Shown: positions 44,341 through 49,003 of the stretch, in pieces
Numbering within the stretch: the first letter of the stretch is position 1
Layout of the letters: every line of letters starts with the position of its first letter
NCBI GenBank assembly: GCA_902525625.1
Contig: CABZHM010000008.1
Span: 1 to 49,003 of the forward strand
DNA from: an uncultured Pelagibacteraceae bacterium
Lineage (GTDB): Bacteria > Pseudomonadota > Alphaproteobacteria > Pelagibacterales > Pelagibacteraceae
DNA: 49,003 nt
Direction: 5' to 3'
Program-made: the position numbers and the translations under genes
The notes under the pieces: generated by a model
Told to the model about the DNA's origin: nothing
What the model saw: the letters and a program-made list of their open reading frames with translations, nothing else
The model's database searches: none

Positions 44341-45903
44341 TTATTCTAATTCAATTGTGCTTGGTGGCTTAGATGTAATGTCATAGACTACTCTATTTAT
44401 CCCTCTTATACTATTTACGATTTTATTTGAAATCGTTTGAATAAAAGGCTTTTTAAATTCATAAAAGTCTGCTGTCATACCATCCTCAGAGGTAATAGCT
44501 CTCAATAGACACAAATATTCGTAAGTTCTATTATCACCCATTACACCCACAGTCTTAACAGGAAGTAACGCAGCATAAGCTTGCCAAATTTTGTCATAAA
44601 AACCATGTTCTTTTAAAGCAGTAATAAAATAATGATCAGCTTCTTTTAAAATTTTAATTTTTTCTTTTGTTATTTTTCCTGGCATTCTTATTGCTAAACC
44701 TGGTCCAGGAAAAGGATGTCTAGAGATAATTTCTTTATTTAAATTTAGATCTAAACCTAATTTTCTCACTTCATCCTTAAATAAAAATCTTAGAGGTTCT
44801 AATAATTTCAATTTCATTTTTTTTGGAAGGCCACCTACATTATGATGCGATTTAATTTTAGAGGTTTGGCTGCCTGTAACAGATTTACTCTCAATTAAGT
44901 CTGGATAAAGAGTTCCTTGAGCTAAAAATCTTACATTTTTAATTTTCTTGGCATATCTTTCAAAAATTTTTATAAAAAGATTTCCTATTATTTTTCTCTT
45001 TTTTTCTGGATCTGAAATATTTTTAAGTTTTCTTAAAAACTCTTTTTCAGCATTTACATAAATTAGATTAATTTTTAATCTTTTTTTAAATGTGTTAACC
45101 ACTTGTTGTTCCTCATTTTTTCTTAAAAGACCTGTATTTACAAAAATACAGTATAGTTTTTTTCCTATCGCTTTGTTTATTAATTGCGCAACTACACTAC
45201 TATCTACACCTCCAGACAAAGCACATATTACTTTATTTTTTCCAACTTCATTTCTTATGTCTTTTATTAATCTCATTTTTTGATTTTTTACTGACCAATT
45301 TTTTTTAATCTTACAAATTGAAAAAATGAAGTTTCTAATTATTATTTTACCATTCTCTGTGTGAGTTACTTCGGGATGAAATTGTACTCCATAAATTCTT
45401 TTCAAGCTGTTTTCGATAATTGCAAACTTTGAATTCTGACTAGAAGCAATAATTCTAAAATTTTTTGGCAATCTAGAAACTTGATCAGCATGACTCATCC
45501 AAACTTTTACATGTTTCCTATTTTTAAAATAATCTTTTATTAACTGACTATTATTTTTTTTAACGATATTAGCTAAACCGAATTCTCTATGTTTTGATTG
45601 TTTTACTATTCCACCTTTTATTTTAGACAAAATTTGGTGACCAAAGCAAATACCGAGTACTGGTATTTCATTTTCAATAATATTTTTATCAAATGAGTAT
45701 TCCTTAATATCGTAAACATTTAAAGGTCCACCTGATAAAATTATCCCTTTAATTTTTTTGTTTATATCTTTATTCTTTATTTTTTTATGACTAATGATTT
45801 CTGAAAATACACCAAGCTCTCTTATTCTTCTTGCGATCAATTGAGTAAACTGTGAACCAAAATCAATAATTAGAATTTTATCAAGACCTTTCTCAAGAGT
45901 CAT
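44341..45903 (-). CDS. guaA: GMP synthase (glutamine-hydrolysing)
   Basis: GuaA converts XMP to GMP using glutamine and ATP. The 520-residue protein has the class I glutamine amidotransferase domain ([32 protein letters not shown] with the nucleophile cysteine, [11 protein letters not shown]) and the ATP pyrophosphatase domain ([16 protein letters not shown]), ending [17 protein letters not shown]. It overlaps the upstream TPR gene by 11 bases and forms a guaB-TPR-guaA operon. Confidence 0.97.
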   Translation of the reverse strand: MTLEKGLDKILIIDFGSQFTQLIARRIRELGVFSEIISHKKIKNKDINKKIKGIILSGGPLNVYDIKEYSFDKNIIENEIPVLGICFGHQILSKIKGGIVKQSKHREFGLANIVKKNNSQLIKDYFKNRKHVKVWMSHADQVSRLPKNFRIIASSQNSKFAIIENSLKRIYGVQFHPEVTHTENGKIIIRNFIFSICKIKKNWSVKNQKMRLIKDIRNEVGKNKVICALSGGVDSSVVAQLINKAIGKKLYCIFVNTGLLRKNEEQQVVNTFKKRLKINLIYVNAEKEFLRKLKNISDPEKKRKIIGNLFIKIFERYAKKIKNVRFLAQGTLYPDLIESKSVTGSQTSKIKSHHNVGGLPKKMKLKLLEPLRFLFKDEVRKLGLDLNLNKEIISRHPFPGPGLAIRMPGKITKEKIKILKEADHYFITALKEHGFYDKIWQAYAALLPVKTVGVMGDNRTYEYLCLLRAITSEDGMTADFYEFKKPFIQTISNKIVNSIRGINRVVYDITSKPPSTIELE

Positions 45904-46330
45904 TTTTTGGCTCTAGATTAGCAAGTGTCTCTAAAATTTTTTTATTCTCATTGCATAAACTTTTACAAACCTCAGAAAATGTTTTCGATAAATCTTTGAC
46001 TTGGGAATAATTTGATTTTTTCAACCCTATTTTCATAAGCATTAAAATGGCTTCTTCATTATTTGGATCTATTAATAAAGTAGCATCTAAATTTTTTTCT
46101 TCTTTACCTTGATCTTCTTTAAAGTTGTAAATTTTAGCTAAATATAAATATGAATTTGAGTTTTTTGGATTAAAAACAATACTTCTTTCAAACATAAATT
46201 TCGCATCGTCAAATTTTTTATTTTCATAAAGAGCCAAACCTTTTGCAAAAAAGTTCTCACTTGCAAATGAACCAACAAATATGTTTATAAAAAAATATAT
46301 AAATATAGTTTTTTTACAAATATCTTTCAT
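45893..46330 (-). CDS. Small exported TPR-like protein between guaB and guaA
   Basis: The 145-residue protein has a hydrophobic N-terminus ([19 protein letters not shown]) that reads as a signal peptide or membrane anchor, then TPR-like helix pairs: [38 protein letters not shown] and [21 protein letters not shown] (quoted in parts). It overlaps guaB by one base and guaA by 11 bases, so its translation is coupled to both. Nothing links an exported TPR protein to GMP synthesis in known biochemistry. Confidence 0.75.
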   Translation of the reverse strand: MKDICKKTIFIYFFINIFVGSFASENFFAKGLALYENKKFDDAKFMFERSIVFNPKNSNSYLYLAKIYNFKEDQGKEEKNLDATLLIDPNNEEAILMLMKIGLKKSNYSQVKDLSKTFSEVCKSLCNENKKILETLANLEPKNDS

Positions 46331-47412
46331 TAGTATCTATTTTCATCCTCAACAATATCGACATTATGTACCATACTTTCATAAAATCCAGCTTTTGTAA
46401 TTTTTATAAATTGAGGTTTTTTCCTTAAGTATTTAATTTGTTTGGATCCAAGATACCCCATAGATGATTTTAAGCCGCCTACTAATTTAAAGATAACTTT
46501 ATCTACTTTCCCTTTATATTTTGCAAGACCTTCAACTCCCTCAGGAACATATTTAGAATTATCTTTTTGTTTAGATTGAAAGTATCTATCTGCGGACCCT
46601 TTATTCATAGCTCCAACAGACCCCATACCTCTAAAGCTTTTAAATAACTTTCCATTTTTTTTTATAAGTTTTCCTGGTGTTTCATCAGTTCCTGCAAACA
46701 AAGATCCGATCATAACTGCGTCAGCACCAGCAGCAAATGCTTTTGCCAAATCTCCAGAGTACTTAATACCTCCGTCAGATATTATTTTAACTTTACTTTT
46801 TTTTATAGCATTTCTAACATTTAAAATTGCAGTTAATTGAGGAACTCCAATACCTGCAACTAATCTTGTAGTACAAATAGAGCCAGGTCCTATTCCAACT
46901 TTAATTATATCAACCCCTAATTTATCTAAGTATTTTGCTGCATCTGCTGTTGCAATGTTTCCTGCACAAAGAGCAGTTTTTAAATTTTTTTCTTTTTTAA
47001 TTAACTTAATCATTTCCGAAACTTTTTTTGTATGTCCGTGTGCAGTATCTACAACTATCATGTTTATACCTTCTTTTAGAATTGCCTTAGCTCTAGCAAG
47101 CTCATTCGATCCAGCACCTACCGCAGCCCCAACTAATAATTTCTGTTTTTTAACTTTTTTTATTTCCTCAACTTGTTTTTTTATATTTAAATTACGATGG
47201 ATAATGCCAATACCTCCAGCTTTAGCTATAGCAATTGCCATTTTGCTCTCCGTCACAGTATCCATAGCTGAAGTTAATAATGGTATTCTTAGTTTAAGGA
47301 ATTTAGATAATATAATACTGGTGTCAACTTCCGACGGAAGTATATTTGAATATTTCGGAGCAAGTGTAACATCATCAAAGGTAAGAGCTTCTTTTATAGG
47401 ATCCATATTCAT
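46330..47412 (-). CDS. guaB: IMP dehydrogenase lacking the CBS (Bateman) domain
   Basis: GuaB oxidises IMP to XMP with NAD+, the rate-limiting step to GMP. The catalytic barrel is intact: [46 protein letters not shown] with Cys180, [19 protein letters not shown] and [10 protein letters not shown]. At 360 residues it is about 120 shorter than the usual 485-500: after [18 protein letters not shown] (residues 72-89) the chain goes straight to [10 protein letters not shown], where two CBS domains normally sit. No frameshift is seen, so the domain is cleanly absent. Confidence 0.95.
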   Translation of the reverse strand: MNMDPIKEALTFDDVTLAPKYSNILPSEVDTSIILSKFLKLRIPLLTSAMDTVTESKMAIAIAKAGGIGIIHRNLNIKKQVEEIKKVKKQKLLVGAAVGAGSNELARAKAILKEGINMIVVDTAHGHTKKVSEMIKLIKKEKNLKTALCAGNIATADAAKYLDKLGVDIIKVGIGPGSICTTRLVAGIGVPQLTAILNVRNAIKKSKVKIISDGGIKYSGDLAKAFAAGADAVMIGSLFAGTDETPGKLIKKNGKLFKSFRGMGSVGAMNKGSADRYFQSKQKDNSKYVPEGVEGLAKYKGKVDKVIFKLVGGLKSSMGYLGSKQIKYLRKKPQFIKITKAGFYESMVHNVDIVEDENRY

Positions 47413-47443
47413 TTATATATGATTCCTTGAAATATTAAAGTGA

Positions 47444-48055
47444 CTATCTAATTTTTTTACAAACTATAAAACTTTCTTTAGATTCTTTTCGGCTTGATAA
47501 AGGTTTAAAAACCTTTACTTCTTTAAATATTTTCTTTCCAAGTGCGACAATTTCATTAAAGGTGCTGCCCATAAAAATTTTTGAAATAAAATAACCTTTT
47601 GATGAAATTACTTTTTTTGAAAAAATCATTGCCTCTTTGCATAATTCTCCAGTTTGAATTGAGTCAAGGTTCTTTACACCAGTAGTATTTACAGCCATAT
47701 CAGACATGACCACATCAAATTCTTTTGTTAAATTTTCCTTAATTTTTTCTTGAATATCAGGCTCTGTAAAATCACCTTTAATATGAATTCCATTATCAAT
47801 CGGTAACAAGTCTTTTAAATCAATTGATATTATTTTACTATTTTTTATTGTTTTTGAAACATATTGAGACCAGCTTCCAGGAGATGCACCAATATCTAAA
47901 ATAAACATTCCGTTCTTAAAGATCTTAAATTTTTTATCTATTTCAATTAATTTATAAACTGATCGCGCTCTATAACCGTCGACTTTTGACTGGCGCACGT
48001 AAATATCTCTCTTTTGTTTATTGATCCAGTTTTTAGAAATTTTATTTTTTTTCAA
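47444..48055 (-). CDS. rlmE: 23S rRNA (uridine(2552)-2'-O)-methyltransferase
   Basis: RlmE (FtsJ/RrmJ) methylates U2552 in the A loop of 23S rRNA. The 203-residue protein has YVRQSKVDGYRARSVYKLIEID with the first catalytic lysine (quoted in part: YRARSVYKLIEID), the SAM motif FILDIGASPGSWSQYVS, the DVVMSDMAVNTTG aspartate, the FISKIFMG lysine and a late glutamate (RKESKESFIV), giving the K-D-K-E set. It follows the glycosyltransferase-like gene with no gap. Confidence 0.93.
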   Translation of the reverse strand: MKKNKISKNWINKQKRDIYVRQSKVDGYRARSVYKLIEIDKKFKIFKNGMFILDIGASPGSWSQYVSKTIKNSKIISIDLKDLLPIDNGIHIKGDFTEPDIQEKIKENLTKEFDVVMSDMAVNTTGVKNLDSIQTGELCKEAMIFSKKVISSKGYFISKIFMGSTFNEIVALGKKIFKEVKVFKPLSSRKESKESFIVCKKIR

Positions 48056-48967
48056 CTAATTATTATACCTTAAGCTTTTAATAACTTTTTTATCACTTAG
48101 TGTTTCAATCTCAATTTCAATACTTTTATTTATTCTCATGTCTTTACCATCTTTCCAAATGCCAGCTGCAAGGTGCATTATACCTATTTTATAATTGGGC
48201 AAGTATGGTTCAACGAAAGTACTATTAATTTCATCATATTTTGGCAGTAGATTACTTGCAATCCAATTACAATTAAGTGGTAAAAATTCTGTGGCTAAAT
48301 CATCAATATACACTGACATATTAATTGCTAAACCTTCAGATCCAAAAATATTTCCTGCTTTTAAGGTTTGTCTAAGATTATTCTGCCAACTTTCCCAACC
48401 AGGAGAATTTTTTTCTAAAGAAAAAACACCAATATTTATATGCGGTGCGAAGGCTAATTTTCTAGCTTTATCGTATGGTATTTTGGATTTCACTGCATGT
48501 TTAAAATTTTGTGATTTAATAATTGCTAGTTTTCCAAATAGCCAATTAACTTTTGACATAATTTTATACCCTGGGCCAAGTGTCTGTGTGATACCTAGTT
48601 TACCATTATCGCAAGCTTTAAAATATAATTCTACACACTCCCAATCATTCACCCAAGCATCACAATCAATCCATAAATATTTACTATAATTTGGGAAGTA
48701 CTTTGGCAAAAAAGCCCTGGAGACTTGACTTTTTAACCATTCTTTTCCTTTTACTTTAAATTCTGGAACTTCAATATCCCAATCTGCTTTTTTAATTTCA
48801 TCTACTTTTTTTGACAATAAATCTTTTTGATCTTGTGTTAATCCTGCATCTAAAACACAAATAGCTATTTTTTCACTTTCTTTAAATTTTTTAACAGAAT
48901 TAATCAGCTCATCTAATAGAGGAAAATATTTAGCATCAGCTAATGAAACAATTACTTTTTTTTTCAT
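48056..48967 (-). CDS. Glycosyltransferase-like protein (GT8-like fold)
   Basis: The 303-residue protein begins KKVIVSLADAKYFPLLDELINS and has KYLWIDCDAWVNDWE, whose D-C-D resembles the DxD metal/nucleotide-sugar motif of GT-A enzymes such as GT8. Later elements are HINIGVFSLEKNSPGWESW and IGIMHLAAGIWKDG, with a histidine where GT8 enzymes bind the metal. The donor and acceptor sugars are unknown. Its ATG overlaps the stop of a further upstream minus-strand gene (TAATG). Confidence 0.7.
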   Translation of the reverse strand: MKKKVIVSLADAKYFPLLDELINSVKKFKESEKIAICVLDAGLTQDQKDLLSKKVDEIKKADWDIEVPEFKVKGKEWLKSQVSRAFLPKYFPNYSKYLWIDCDAWVNDWECVELYFKACDNGKLGITQTLGPGYKIMSKVNWLFGKLAIIKSQNFKHAVKSKIPYDKARKLAFAPHINIGVFSLEKNSPGWESWQNNLRQTLKAGNIFGSEGLAINMSVYIDDLATEFLPLNCNWIASNLLPKYDEINSTFVEPYLPNYKIGIMHLAAGIWKDGKDMRINKSIEIEIETLSDKKVIKSLRYNN

Positions 48968-49002
48968 TAAAGTATATCTTCAAGGTCATCTTCGTCTTGA
49001 AT
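48967..49002 (-). CDS. Last codons of an upstream gene cut by the window edge
   Basis: Reading from the right edge on the minus strand, the frame gives IQDEDDLEDIL and a TAA that overlaps the next ATG in TAATG. This stop-start coupling is common in the window, so a real gene end is plausible. Only eleven residues can be seen, ending in an acidic tail; nothing can be said about function. Confidence 0.35.
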   Translation of the reverse strand: MQDEDDLEDIL

Positions 49003-49003
49003 T

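Noticed and set aside
46955-47422. Plus-strand open frame opposite guaB
   Set aside because: The opposite strand encodes the conserved IMP dehydrogenase barrel; the antisense frame has no family features.
48195-48689. Plus-strand open frame opposite the glycosyltransferase-like gene
   Set aside because: It lies entirely within a gene with recognisable motifs on the minus strand and shows no start signal.
1-49003. CRISPR arrays, tRNA or rRNA genes, insertion sequences, prophage or toxin-antitoxin genes
   Set aside because: I read both strands for regular repeats, cloverleaf arms with CCA-type ends, transposase motifs and paired small genes and found none I can support.

Overview
The window looks like a piece of chromosome from a streamlined marine alphaproteobacterium of the SAR11 / Pelagibacterales type. 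The DNA is very AT-rich with many long A and T runs. Genes are packed with gaps of a few bases or with 1 to 60 base overlaps. Diagnostic content includes an NAD formate dehydrogenase, a glycine cleavage operon behind a tandem glycine riboswitch, a TRAP transporter set, several small EamA-type transporters and an arginine:glycine amidinotransferase homologue. The taxonomic call is inferred from gene content and order; there is no rRNA in the window. I saw no tRNA, IS element, CRISPR array or prophage, and no gene-free stretch longer than about 205 bases.

Layout. 1-6.7 kb is housekeeping: the end of pdxA and rsmA on +, then gmk-acpP-fabG-fabD on -, then divergent rpsF-rpsR-rplI-dnaB. 6.7-11.7 kb holds an RND/MMPL membrane protein, cvpA, purF and an HD-domain protein resembling diiron oxygenases. 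11.7-17.0 kb carries gshA-gshB with an EamA transporter, an MFS transporter and a long charged helix protein with a regular leucine stripe. 17.0-19.1 kb (-) pairs the amidinotransferase with another EamA transporter. 19.2-23.5 kb (+) has an orphan IscU/SufU-like scaffold, an HPP membrane protein, formate dehydrogenase, an exported MsrA and SelO. 23.5-30.8 kb is mostly on the minus strand: a GT87-like membrane protein, a DAO-type FAD oxidoreductase, TspO, and a lipid-modification group (flavin amine oxidase-like protein, DUF1365, cyclopropane fatty acid synthase-like methyltransferase, DUF3833 lipoprotein) with a convergent SDR gene.

30.8-35.4 kb (-) is gcvT-gcvH-gcvP with its tandem riboswitch leader. 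35.4-37.9 kb (-) is pxpB-pxpC-EamA, divergent from pxpA and a small exported TPR protein. 39.2-42.0 kb (-) is a TRAP operon (dctP, then dctQ, dctM) with a hairpin between dctP and dctQ. 42.1-49.0 kb holds a TerC-like protein (+) and, on -, panB, an FkbM methyltransferase, guaA, a TPR protein, a short guaB without its CBS insert, rlmE, a glycosyltransferase-like gene and the last codons of a further gene.

How it fits together. Glycine and one-carbon metabolism (gcvTHP, formate dehydrogenase, a DAO-type amine oxidase, the amidinotransferase), glutathione and 5-oxoproline turnover (gshA, gshB, pxpABC) and oxidative-damage defence (glutathione, MsrA, SelO, the CFA-type lipid cluster, TspO) dominate the accessory content. 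The most interesting signal is the gcvT leader: a perfect 12-base complement of the gcvT Shine-Dalgarno and start codon lies between the two glycine aptamers and shares three bases with the aptamer-2 P1 stem. Next are an IMP dehydrogenase lacking its regulatory domain, the lipid cluster, and the leucine-striped charged helix protein.
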